DNA of 64,000 nucleotides from a virus. The stretch lies in IMG/VR virus record IMGVR_UViG_3300008954_000022, positions 1 through 64,000 of that record. One strand, given 5' to 3'. The stretch's first letter is position 1; each line of letters starts with the position of its first letter. Both the position numbers and the translations under genes were made by a program. Below the pieces are notes generated by a model. The model worked only from the letters and a program-made list of their open reading frames with translations, searched no databases and was not told the DNA's origin. This document shows positions 17,701 to 25,743 of this stretch, piece by piece.

Positions 17701-20414
17701 TCCCCACTGTAACCAGTGCATCCTTCCACCTCGAGAATAAGGGAATGCACAGAAAAGTTATGGGCTACATTACCGAGGGTACAGCGGGAGTCACCGGCTC
17801 CTTCCTACGCGGTATTAAGATGGCTGACACCCGGGAGAGATTTTATGACTCCCTCCTGCCTTCTGTCGCGGAGATGCTGGCTGTGAACGGGGACTCTCTG
17901 TTTGATGGAAGAAGTTTTCAGGTCCAGGCAACACTGCAGTCGAAGCTCTTCGACGATACGGGCGCTGAGCAGTCTTTTTCGATTCCCCTCCATAGGGATG
18001 CGGGAATGTTAGATCCGTCAGCTAATGTGCTGGTTATAGCTGAGCCCCGCTCGTCTATACAAGGCCCTGGGCAAATCTTTGACAGGGATCTGGCATTCCT
18101 GTTCCCCTTTGAGCCAAAGTACTCAAATGTCTCCCGATTGGCCACAGAGAGAAAGGGCAACAAGACATTCAGCGTGGTGACAGGCTCTACTGGCAGGGGC
18201 GTGAGAAGAGGTTTCATCAGTCACATTGCTGTCACAGGCTCCCAGGTCTTTCTAAAATCGATGGGCCTGCAGTCGTACCTCCTCAGAGTGAAGGACATCG
18301 ACATGACCGACGTGCGCAACAATCGTGGCGCGCCGGTGAAGAGCCATGGCAACGGCCGAAGTCGACCATCGTTCACTGAGCTCTCCTCCTCTGTGTCTGA
18401 GTCCATCTCCCACGCAGGTCTGGCCATCCTGGGTCCCGGTGGAACAGAGAAGACTTTCAATGAGATTGATGGCGTCACCCTTCTTAACTCCCTTTACTTC
18501 GGGTTCGGCGATGGATTCTTTGGCATGCCCAAGTTCAAAAAGTTTGAGTACGAGGGCGGTGAGGAGGTAACACCGGTTGGCTTTACCAGGGCCAATCAGG
18601 CGACGACAATAACAGGCGTCGACACCAGGTTCACTAGAGACATTAAGGTCGGTGATCGTATTGCCCTGAGTGGTACCCTCGCCCCTGAGGGCTACGTCCA
18701 GCCTGGCCACGCCGGCGGCGGCGGATCCATCATAAGCCATGGCCCGCGGTCCTACGCAAAGATAACGTTCACCAACACTCCGCAGACAGCCCCGGACAGT
18801 AACACCACAATTACAATTGTGTCCACTGATGGAACGACCAAGACCTACGTCGGCATGGGTCCTGCCGCTCCCACCCCCGCCTCCCTGGAGTTCACGGCGA
18901 CCTCCACCGCCGCCACCGCCGCGGCAACGCTGAAGACAGCTATTTATGATGCTGCTGGTCACACAGGGGACAAGATTGAGGTAGAAGATAACCTGGACGG
19001 ATCCCTAACCCTATACCAGACTGAAGTCGGGACATCCGGATCGATGAATACAGCTATCGTCCTGGGTTCCAGCATGGGCAACACAACAGTGGACAACTTC
19101 AACAACACCCAGTACGGCCAATTGGGATCGAGTATATACGGGTCTGTTACAGCAATAGCCTCGGACACAGAGCTGACAGTTGAGTCCACAAACACCAACA
19201 GCAGTCGCGCGCGCACAACGATCGCGGTGACCGTTGGCGACGCCGCCCACGGAATGACCAAAAATCAAAAAGTCACCATAACATCGACCGATGGAACAGT
19301 CAAAGATTACATTGTCACCGACACAGGAAACTCCGGAGCGGCGACGGGCACCGCACTAACAAATGGCGTCACAAATGTCGGTGGTGGGACAACCGCTACT
19401 GTTACTGCTGCCGACGGAGGTGTTGCATTCGGCGCCGACCTCGGCACCAACCCCACACAAAATGCCATGCTTGCCCAGCTCAGGACGGCCATCTTGTCCG
19501 CCGCCGGTCACAATGGGAAGATTGCAGTTGGAGACACATCTGCTGATAACAATGGGACCCAGCTTCTCGCGCTAACACAGTCAGTCGGAGGCATCGCTGG
19601 TAATACAACATTCACAGAGAATATAGCCAACTTCACCGCCGCCACAAACTTCACAGGAGGTGGCGGCCTGGGTGACGGCACAGACTTCCAGAAAATAGAG
19701 GTTGAGCGTAATCCCACGATGCAGGTCTCAGGCTCCTTCACCAGCACCGGCACGCAGACCCTGACCACAACCACAGTGACGTACACGTACTGGCACCCCA
19801 GCGATTTCTGGTGGGAGTACTACGCGAGATTCTACGAAACCTACGCTAAGGGAGGCTTCTTCCAGGGCCAAGGGTGGTCCTACACCTACCCAGGCTTCCC
19901 GGTCGGGTCGTGGATCTACGGCATCTATATTGGGTGGTCCCAATACTACACAAATCTCAGGCAACAGAATGCACTGCCAGTCTACAGCCACAACAGTGTT
20001 GAGGTCAATAGGGACATCTCAATGCACATCACCGGTGCGATGCACATAGGGGTCGGATCTGGGGTGGAGCTGAGGGGTTTCAAGTATGGTATTGCGAATA
20101 TTAGGCCCCTCTACACTTCTGCAGTCTATAGGCACAACAGGTACGGGCAGGTGAGGGATCTCCTCGAGCAGAGACAGTTCACACGCTTCTTCACAGAAGA
20201 CGGCGTTGAAGCTGGCCCGGTCAAGGTAACGTTCACCTCTCGACCAGACGAGGATGGCGCAAGGTCAGTTAATGTGGATCCAGCGTCGACACACAGTCAG
20301 AACTTAGATATATTTTGCACATCATCACTTCCATACTTCGACGGCCTCACCCGGGACCGTGCCACCGACCCGGATCGGAGCGGTGGTGACAGCATTATGT
20401 TGACATTTGAGTAG
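14766..20414 (+). CDS. Giant tail-fibre/adhesin-like protein with four insertion modules
   Basis: The called frame gives 1,882 residues from ATG 14766, but that ATG has no Shine-Dalgarno sequence, and the frame is open back to the TAA of the previous gene. A well-placed AGGA-ATG at 14678/14689 lies in another frame, so the true start may be 14689 with a frame change. Two GxxTxF-type domains (GVSTSFLSELKVGDSIQL near 377 and GVDTRFTRDIKVGDRIALSG near 1283) are each split by a module and followed by another (modules at about 403-557, 583-703, 1330-1450 and 1482-1632). Residues about 1670-1733 are extremely rich in Tyr, Trp and Phe. The C-terminus returns to ordinary beta-rich sequence. The role is probably host contact; the family is not recognised. 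Confidence 0.75.
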   Translation: MFGPGRSHRSSFDPRRRSDNPESLGAFTEAHLFAQFGHTPVRASDITTGSSAGDNPNLTWDSRYTVDEELNSGFYMTGSDPEIVGPGLSAPLWDKHKIEIDLTPSTTTEVQHQNWNSQSLGFYHDAPNQTLYGPMMYFNFNEQKWERIGTHEAHPLPTDPIPASQRGNLTEEQARLRLWLDRTMVGFGQSTQIFTGDSDDRQASSPKSPNSDPAKKIFLTTGMAQPTNTFGFPFHPKFAATGSQVFNVSSVIDRPFLVEKVVYEFSASLSNKTTSADSNPFTRHPEGVTFFILNQRAGNIDPGIENRAVMVRVSDTSPTGSDGSPAPGTETLEIPYSGTIPGVWQLSPPLSAYGYGEGYSFTTLAGTTATSGSTTTVTGVSTSFLSELKVGDSIQLVPRDEEATATVSVSDGDRNLTTASGEGRKITITSTDGTTRVYRVVDSNLSAIATGAVLAANSDTGAGTTADAGDIAVSVPVNGSPGKQNALLVQLKDAIEDENGHDGKIVVGAVPSQADGKQSITLTQLTIGTGGGASRGVTEIVEDFSDAANQGCLSVTNFEVADLKSNVVTRINSDTELLVSAPATAATAILTFTGTQVADTFMVIKSTDGTQVTYSAGTETTISFSDMQFQGNVSAVVSAKALQECIESKAGHGGKIRVHRAGAVLTLTMVQAGQIHTLHSGNFAIDILTGNLANVTITQQWKDGQDAGIAGGTRTGSTTSYIRRIIPVKYDNVDTVRDLVTFSRLATMSSKDSLDLKDDFEKYVVDPRRDADLTVDSPTSWSHQKLTLAAPCRAPSLSPGASTFDVGGNFIDIDGDDDEDRLLIRYINGSRNGMGIPTGRSPRGGEFSGFSKQYELTSGDKAFRLFSPTTDNVVSPYLLKPGDKLVFGFQAPLAYSVYNTGPKFLVHPGAGKLVLYGSVLRNDHELTPESNQPLTSEAVHESLILGTDVYDQFDTEPTFAFSGSYLDKIVGGHMITGSFPTVTSASFHLENKGMHRKVMGYITEGTAGVTGSFLRGIKMADTRERFYDSLLPSVAEMLAVNGDSLFDGRSFQVQATLQSKLFDDTGAEQSFSIPLHRDAGMLDPSANVLVIAEPRSSIQGPGQIFDRDLAFLFPFEPKYSNVSRLATERKGNKTFSVVTGSTGRGVRRGFISHIAVTGSQVFLKSMGLQSYLLRVKDIDMTDVRNNRGAPVKSHGNGRSRPSFTELSSSVSESISHAGLAILGPGGTEKTFNEIDGVTLLNSLYFGFGDGFFGMPKFKKFEYEGGEEVTPVGFTRANQATTITGVDTRFTRDIKVGDRIALSGTLAPEGYVQPGHAGGGGSIISHGPRSYAKITFTNTPQTAPDSNTTITIVSTDGTTKTYVGMGPAAPTPASLEFTATSTAATAAATLKTAIYDAAGHTGDKIEVEDNLDGSLTLYQTEVGTSGSMNTAIVLGSSMGNTTVDNFNNTQYGQLGSSIYGSVTAIASDTELTVESTNTNSSRARTTIAVTVGDAAHGMTKNQKVTITSTDGTVKDYIVTDTGNSGAATGTALTNGVTNVGGGTTATVTAADGGVAFGADLGTNPTQNAMLAQLRTAILSAAGHNGKIAVGDTSADNNGTQLLALTQSVGGIAGNTTFTENIANFTAATNFTGGGGLGDGTDFQKIEVERNPTMQVSGSFTSTGTQTLTTTTVTYTYWHPSDFWWEYYARFYETYAKGGFFQGQGWSYTYPGFPVGSWIYGIYIGWSQYYTNLRQQNALPVYSHNSVEVNRDISMHITGAMHIGVGSGVELRGFKYGIANIRPLYTSAVYRHNRYGQVRDLLEQRQFTRFFTEDGVEAGPVKVTFTSRPDEDGARSVNVDPASTHSQNLDIFCTSSLPYFDGLTRDRATDPDRSGGDSIMLTFE
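15972..16436 (+). repeat. Insertion module copy 6 (long form)
   Basis: Encodes ATATVSVSDGDRNL, KITITSTDGTTRVYRVVD, the long loop with ATGAVLAANSDTGAGTTADA, a helix ALLVQLKDAIE, GHDGKIVVG and SITLTQLTIG. It is inserted after KVGDSIQL of a host domain. Confidence 0.65.
16512..16874 (+). repeat. Insertion module copy 7
   Basis: Encodes ATAILTFTGTQVADTFMVIK, STDGTQVTYSA, a helix SAKALQECIESKAGHGGKI and AVLTLTMVQAG. It follows the resumed host strand INSDTELLVSAP. The closing FTGG is missing. Confidence 0.6.
18753..19115 (+). repeat. Insertion module copy 8
   Basis: Encodes YAKITFTNTP, TTITIVSTDGTTKTYVG, a helix AAATLKTAIYDAAGHTGDKI, SLTLYQTEVG and lacks the closing FTGG. It sits after KVGDRIALSG of the second host domain copy. 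Confidence 0.65.
19209..19661 (+). repeat. Insertion module copy 9 (long form)
   Basis: Encodes QKVTITSTDGTVKDYIVTD, a long loop, a helix AMLAQLRTAILSAAGHNGKI, LLALTQSVGGIAGNTTF and FTGGGG. It follows the resumed host strand IASDTELTVEST. Confidence 0.7.
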
Positions 20415-20426
20415 GAGTAGGGTCTC

Positions 20427-20915
20427 ATGCCTAAAATTGTGAAAGACCATCCGGATCAAGCCAGGAAGAGGGTGAAGTACGTTGTGAAGGACTCCACCGG
20501 TCGTGTAACAGATGTGATATTTCCGAACGGCCTACAGGTAGGCCTTCCATCGTCACAGTTCTCAAAGCCCCTCAAGGCTGTCTGGGGTGTGAAGCTAGGG
20601 TCATTTCCTGATAAAGAATATTCTGCCGGCACTGTAGACGGAGAGGGCTCGAATCAGAAACCAACTAATTGGCCAGCAACAGGAAGCCTCCTGTATGTGA
20701 GTGGTACCACCCTAATGTTCGGGGGAACTCCAGCAGCAGCTAGCGGCATGGTGGGAGTAGGAACTTTCAGGACATTAGGAAGTGATGAATTTACCATCGC
20801 TTCCGAGTACCAGGGTCTTCACTTCAGCCCCATTGTGGTGAGTGAGGGAAATGTGATTACGTTATCCAGCGGATCAGTTCTCTGCGTCGCGCCCTTCGGA
20901 GAGTTCAATATCTAG
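20427..20915 (+). CDS. Small virion-associated protein, unknown function
   Basis: This 162-residue protein begins MPKIVKDHPDQARKRVKYVV and then reads as a beta-rich protein with SGTTLMFGGTPA and VITLSSGSVLCVAPFGEFNI. A GGAG lies 11 bases before the ATG. It sits between the giant adhesin and a tail-fibre-like gene, so a role in the fibre assembly is plausible. I see no recognised domain. Confidence 0.65.
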   Translation: MPKIVKDHPDQARKRVKYVVKDSTGRVTDVIFPNGLQVGLPSSQFSKPLKAVWGVKLGSFPDKEYSAGTVDGEGSNQKPTNWPATGSLLYVSGTTLMFGGTPAAASGMVGVGTFRTLGSDEFTIASEYQGLHFSPIVVSEGNVITLSSGSVLCVAPFGEFNI

Positions 20916-20925
20916 GATATAACAT

Positions 20926-21738
20926 ATGAGTAAGATAAAGGTAAATAACATTCTACCCCTCCCGAACACAGATCTCAAGATCTGGACTGGGGGAGTGACT
21001 ACTGCAGGTTCAGAAGCTGATCCTGCTGCTAAAATAACACTCCAGAACTCGACTGGACGCGTGGGAATAGGCACAGTAATTCCAGTCAGCATGCTACATT
21101 TAGAAACTTCCAATAGCACATCGCTGATAACAATCACGAGAAATGATTCATCCATCGCCGACGGCGACGAGCTGGGCGCAATTCTCTTTGGCGGAACGTT
21201 AAACGGAACTACACATAACTCTAATGCTGTTGTTGTGCGTGCGTTAGCAGATGGAGCCTGGTCCGATGTGTCCAGTGATGCGGGAGCCAAGCTCCAGATC
21301 ATGACAACCCCAGACGAATCGGCCACCGCGGCGGTTCGAGTAACCATCGCCGGATCCGGGGACGTCGGCATTGGCACAGCCTCTCCAAACTGTATGCTTC
21401 ACGTTGCGGGCGCAGCGGCATTTTCCGGGCCAAACGAAACATTTGTTACTTTTGCTGATGGCGACGCGTCGCCTTCTGTGGCCACAGGAAATATATTCAA
21501 ACATCATGCCAGCACACAAGCCATCACCACGTTTGATGATGGTGTTTGTGGTCAAATAATTACAGTGATCTCAACTGCTGCTATAACGTACAATTATACT
21601 GGAAGTAATCTTAAATGTGGTTCTGCTAATATAGTGACTGCCAATGGAGACGTCACCATGTGGGTATTTGATGGAACCAATTGGTACTTGCTGTCTTGGA
21701 TGGACGTTTCTGCTAATCTATCCTCTGGTGGTTTCTAA
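20926..21738 (+). CDS. Tail fibre-like protein with GIGTxxP repeats
   Basis: The 270-residue product contains two copies of a tail-fibre repeat motif, GRVGIGTVIPVSMLHLE near residue 45 and GDVGIGTASPNCMLHVAG near residue 145. This motif is widespread in phage tail fibres and bacterial surface proteins. It ends in a beta-rich domain (VISTAAITYNYTGSNLKCGS ... MWVFDGTNWYLLSW) that looks like a trimeric tip. No peptidase S74 chaperone is present. The Shine-Dalgarno is AGGA in TCTAGGATATAACATATG. Confidence 0.7.
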   Translation: MSKIKVNNILPLPNTDLKIWTGGVTTAGSEADPAAKITLQNSTGRVGIGTVIPVSMLHLETSNSTSLITITRNDSSIADGDELGAILFGGTLNGTTHNSNAVVVRALADGAWSDVSSDAGAKLQIMTTPDESATAAVRVTIAGSGDVGIGTASPNCMLHVAGAAAFSGPNETFVTFADGDASPSVATGNIFKHHASTQAITTFDDGVCGQIITVISTAAITYNYTGSNLKCGSANIVTANGDVTMWVFDGTNWYLLSWMDVSANLSSGGF

Positions 21739-21802
21739 GGGTGACTTTTGGAACCTCACAATCGACGGGCCCGACACTTTGGAACTGGAATAGTTACTAG
21801 AC

Positions 21803-22744
21803 ATGGCCGGCATACTCAATAGCAAGACACGGGTGATCGATTTCATAATCACCGAGCAGGGCCGGGAGCAGGCTGCCAACGGTGAGCTGCAGATAAAGTA
21901 CGCGACCTTCTCAGATAGGGACACTTTCTACAGCAGTGATCTTGAGGGTGTGGCAGCAGACGCAGATGGTCGTATTTTCTTCGAGGCTTCTGGTCGATCG
22001 CAGGATCTGATAGTCGTAGAGACAACGCCTCAAGGTTCTATGAAGCCGTTTAAGACAGCAGACTTTGATCTGGACGGAACAAATGTGGTCACAGGCTCAT
22101 TCAGTTACGCGGACACTGCTGCTTCCACGCTGCTAACGGGAAGTCAGTATTCAGCTCTCTCTAGCATCATTGTTGATAACGTGACACAGAATTTCACTGA
22201 TCAGATGATTATTGGTCAGACAGATCCTTTTGCGGACTCAACTGATTTCCTGATTAATCAGGAGGATGTTACATTCGAGATAACTGATTCATCACCCATT
22301 GAGGAGGGAAAGATAAAGGAGGCGTCAATCTCGGCCATCGAGAGCCTCTTTCAGGACAGACGCCTCTCCCATCTTCCGAACTATAAATACCTACCACCCA
22401 GGAATCCTCCCATGTTGGGTAATAGCACTGGAAGGCTACTGGGAAGGTACGCCAATCTGAGTCAGGCCAATCATATGACGCTGCAGAATTTACAGGAAGA
22501 TCTCAAGGGAAAGCCGTGGGTGAATATCAATTTCACTGATACGTCTCGGGATAACAATATTGTGATACAACCTTTCGAGTTTCGCCATGAGGGAATTCAG
22601 AAGCTTTCAATTATTGATTTTGGAGAGTTTCCTGATGAGGATCCTGTCTCGCCAGGAAAAAGAGTTTTCTTTCTAGGCAAAATCATGAAAGATCACTTTG
22701 GATCGTCAACATTTGTCAACATGTTCACAGTTATTTTGGACTAG
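21803..22744 (+). CDS. Virion structural protein with TRxIDFIITxxGRE N-terminal domain
   Basis: The 313-residue product opens with SKTRVIDFIITEQGREQAAN and GELQIKYATFSDRDTFY. The gene at 31384 opens with the same pattern (NNIIVDAVLTDIGREFLAAN, FSLSDDEVDY), so the two share an N-terminal attachment domain. The middle is acidic, and the end (KRVFFLGKIMKDHFGSSTFVNMF) is beta-rich. I know this N-terminal pattern from other marine phage structural proteins but cannot name a function. It precedes a fibronectin-like gene by 8 bases. Confidence 0.72.
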   Translation: MAGILNSKTRVIDFIITEQGREQAANGELQIKYATFSDRDTFYSSDLEGVAADADGRIFFEASGRSQDLIVVETTPQGSMKPFKTADFDLDGTNVVTGSFSYADTAASTLLTGSQYSALSSIIVDNVTQNFTDQMIIGQTDPFADSTDFLINQEDVTFEITDSSPIEEGKIKEASISAIESLFQDRRLSHLPNYKYLPPRNPPMLGNSTGRLLGRYANLSQANHMTLQNLQEDLKGKPWVNINFTDTSRDNNIVIQPFEFRHEGIQKLSIIDFGEFPDEDPVSPGKRVFFLGKIMKDHFGSSTFVNMFTVILD

Positions 22745-22752
22745 GAGATCAC

Positions 22753-25743
22753 ATGAGGTTTACACGTGATGAAGTACAATCTGCTAGCTTTGATGATATT
22801 TTTGTAGTTGATCATGAACGCGGCCTGGCACTGCTTGACGATCTCGAGGAGGCACCGAATACTCGAGAGCCGGGCCAGGGAATCCTCTCTGCAAAGGGTG
22901 AGTTCATATATGAGATGGAATTCTACATAAACTCTCTTCTGGCCCTCTCTAACAACATCAAGTACGTATCAATTCAAGTTTTTAGTGAAGACCCAGAAAG
23001 GAAAGCCTCGACCGGAAGCACCGATACATCGAGGGCGTCTGTTCACAAGATGATCGGACTGTTAAAGGGACAAGCGTCCGGCCCTGGCAACCAGGCCAGT
23101 GATCCTGTGAAACATATGATATCTCGCAAGGGATCACGAAAGAAGTACCTGGGAGGCACCATGGTGAACCTTCGATCTGAATTGAGCTTGGAAGATCTCG
23201 AGAAGTTCAAGAGATTTCAGGAGGAGGGAAGAGAGCCCGAGCCAGAGGTGTACACTTATATCACAGACGAGCCTGAAGAGGACTTAAAAGAGAAAGAAGT
23301 CTCAGGAGTTGGACGAGCTGCTTCTAATCTCAAAGTTGATGAGAATATGATTCGAGGAGCTAAAGCCGGCGCAACTGATGGTGGAGCATTTCATCGACTT
23401 GCCCTTAGCGCACTGCACCAGGAGAAAAAGGATCCGACAAGTTTTGCGCTAACACAGCATCCTGCAGCAGGATCCTCAGGTAGTGGTCTAGGGGGAACGA
23501 TGGACATCGTTCCCACACGTCGAAATGAGAGAAAGAATCGAAAAAATACGAAGCGAAGGCGAAAAAAGAGGCAGGGTCACGGAAGCCCAGGCCCGAGAAT
23601 TTCATTAATGCGGCAGTCTCCGGTCCTCTCTCCACTTAAGTTTTCCACTGGAAGAAACTCCATATGGGCTCCGGCAATTGCAATGATCGCGCAGCAAACG
23701 ACTAAACTAGAATCTGCTCCCCCGCCAGCCAGAGGAAAAAATCCGGATGTTGAGACTTCGACTTCAACAGCATGGACTCCACCGCCACCTCCTGCCATTG
23801 TTAAGTTTGAGTCTAGGCTAATTGAAGTGGAACGAACTGTTTCTGTTCCCATAAGAAAGACCGGAGTGATGGGAACCATTTACTGGCAGGTTACTCTTAT
23901 GAGAGTTAAGGACATCGCCGGAAGAAAAAGGCTCGATCCCTTTATGAGCAGAGTATACAGTGTTCGTCATAGGGCACAGACAGAGGAGATTCTAACACCG
24001 GTAACCCCTCCGGATATAGTGTCTAGCGCTCGAATGAGGGGAAGAAATTTGCTGACAGTGACACAGCAGGATCCTGTGGGTACTAAAGTTTTAATTCAAC
24101 GAAAGACAACCAACCCCCAAACGAGCGATGTGGATCTAAACAACGAAAGTAGATACACGACAGTTGCTGAAATAGATCTCACAGCAGGCATGGGACCAGA
24201 ACTTATAACAGACTCTGGTGTAGTTAATGTAGGTAATACAATCAATATCTACAGGGTGTGCAGTATAGGGCCCACTGGAAGAATGTCGGAGGAGTATAAC
24301 TCAGTTGTAGTCAAGAGTCTCCAACCAATCGCCGGAACAGGATCTGGATCAGTTAGCGAGGAGACCCATGTATCAATACACGCGAGGAACGACTATAACA
24401 GGATCATCGTAGAGATTACTCGACTCCCGACGTCTGCTGTTGCTGTGACGCTGCTAAGGGAAGATTTATCTGCTGATTCCTTCACATCCAACGCTCGTCG
24501 ACCACTTCGGCCTGTTGAGGAAAACGGCACCGGCAAGACTGTTATTATGATACCCAAGGGCACAAATAGCATAAGATTTGATGATCATGACGTGACGCCC
24601 TTTAAGAAGTATCGGTACTGCGCTGAGCTTCGAATGAGATTTGGGCCTGCTGTTGAAGCCACCGGGGATGAGGTGATAGTTCACAGACGACCCCAGATAG
24701 TTGTCCCTGTTAAGTCTGCTATACGAAAGACTAACCTGTCAGATCGTAAGCGACGAGGATCCACACAGAAGGGTTATGAGGTTTCCTTTGATATTGCTAC
24801 AAAACCCACCCACGACGGTTTGGAGACACTCGCTAAAATTCTCGAGTCTTCAGGTGTGGGAGCGGCATTTATTGATGAAGTGAAGAGGGATCGTGATAGA
24901 GTTAGTGAAATTGCTGCCTACGTTATTGAGCGCCTTGATCTCAAGACGGGACGCCGCGAGATGTTAGGTTTAGCATCATCAGGAAAGTTTGTTGATAACT
25001 CTGAGACCCAGTCCCATAATAGAAATTCTTCCTTGAGGCCGGGACACACATATCGATATATTGCGAAGCTCTGCTTGAGGCCCCCTGAAGCTCTCTTTAG
25101 AGAAGCTATGACCACGATACCTGTACAGCATGCCCAGGGCACCGGTGGGTCTCGTCCTGATAAGACAAAAGTGCTAGCACAGAAATTTCTATACGCTTTT
25201 GGTGCAACTCCAGGAATGCTACCAAGCGACACTGAGCTGAAGAAAGGATCATCCCAGAGCATTTCAGCACTTATGCACCAGGGAATGACAGGTGTTGAGA
25301 TCTACACAGATATTACAATACCCAATCCACCACCCATCATTGAAAATGTTAGAGGTCACAGGACCAAGAGGGGTCAGAATATCATTACATGGGAGGCCCG
25401 AGGCGATGTCGATCGAATTGAGTGTTTCTTCATCTTTGCAAGATACAAGGGTACCTCTGCTGTTGTAGCCAGAATAATGAATAGTGACGACGGAGGAAGG
25501 CACAAGTTTAAGTACACTGACAGGCGCCTGTCAGGTCGTGTGGGGAAGATTGAATATACAGTGGGTGCAATGCTTGAAGATTGCTCTAGAATTAAGTCAA
25601 GTAGGCCTGTGACTATTTCACGCGTGAGATCAATGCCACCAGAGCTTCTAAGGAATCTCAAGCGTCGGCCACGATCGATGTCAAAGATCAAGAAACCCCG
25701 GCGTTTTAAGAATGTTTCCAAGCTAGTGAAGGACTCTGAATAA
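22753..25743 (+). CDS. Large structural protein with fibronectin III-like domains
   Basis: This 996-residue protein starts at ATG 22753 behind a strong AGGAGA. Residues about 250-300 are a very basic, probably disordered linker (RKNRKNTKRRRKKRQG). The remainder consists of FN3-like beta domains, for example FDDHDVTPFKKYRYCAELRM near 620 and NIITWEARGDVDRIECFFIF with KIEYTVGAML near the end. The C-terminus is again basic (RRPRSMSKIKKPRRFKNVSK). It overlaps the next gene by one base (TAATG). The context and the FN3 folds point to a tail-associated surface protein. Confidence 0.7.
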   Translation: MRFTRDEVQSASFDDIFVVDHERGLALLDDLEEAPNTREPGQGILSAKGEFIYEMEFYINSLLALSNNIKYVSIQVFSEDPERKASTGSTDTSRASVHKMIGLLKGQASGPGNQASDPVKHMISRKGSRKKYLGGTMVNLRSELSLEDLEKFKRFQEEGREPEPEVYTYITDEPEEDLKEKEVSGVGRAASNLKVDENMIRGAKAGATDGGAFHRLALSALHQEKKDPTSFALTQHPAAGSSGSGLGGTMDIVPTRRNERKNRKNTKRRRKKRQGHGSPGPRISLMRQSPVLSPLKFSTGRNSIWAPAIAMIAQQTTKLESAPPPARGKNPDVETSTSTAWTPPPPPAIVKFESRLIEVERTVSVPIRKTGVMGTIYWQVTLMRVKDIAGRKRLDPFMSRVYSVRHRAQTEEILTPVTPPDIVSSARMRGRNLLTVTQQDPVGTKVLIQRKTTNPQTSDVDLNNESRYTTVAEIDLTAGMGPELITDSGVVNVGNTINIYRVCSIGPTGRMSEEYNSVVVKSLQPIAGTGSGSVSEETHVSIHARNDYNRIIVEITRLPTSAVAVTLLREDLSADSFTSNARRPLRPVEENGTGKTVIMIPKGTNSIRFDDHDVTPFKKYRYCAELRMRFGPAVEATGDEVIVHRRPQIVVPVKSAIRKTNLSDRKRRGSTQKGYEVSFDIATKPTHDGLETLAKILESSGVGAAFIDEVKRDRDRVSEIAAYVIERLDLKTGRREMLGLASSGKFVDNSETQSHNRNSSLRPGHTYRYIAKLCLRPPEALFREAMTTIPVQHAQGTGGSRPDKTKVLAQKFLYAFGATPGMLPSDTELKKGSSQSISALMHQGMTGVEIYTDITIPNPPPIIENVRGHRTKRGQNIITWEARGDVDRIECFFIFARYKGTSAVVARIMNSDDGGRHKFKYTDRRLSGRVGKIEYTVGAMLEDCSRIKSSRPVTISRVRSMPPELLRNLKRRPRSMSKIKKPRRFKNVSKLVKDSE

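Noticed and set aside
18252-18962. A 236-codon frame on the - strand inside the giant adhesin gene
   Set aside because: The product is Gly/Arg low-complexity and opposes a well-supported module-bearing gene. No ribosome site or - strand neighbours support it.
14766-20414. A diversity-generating retroelement acting on the adhesin
   Set aside because: No reverse transcriptase, no template/variable repeat pair with adenine-specific changes and no C-type lectin fold was seen. The module copies differ at all positions.
20926-21738. Peptidase S74 intramolecular chaperone at the end of the tail fibre
   Set aside because: The GIGTxxP repeats suggested one, but the C-terminus lacks S74-type helices and motifs.
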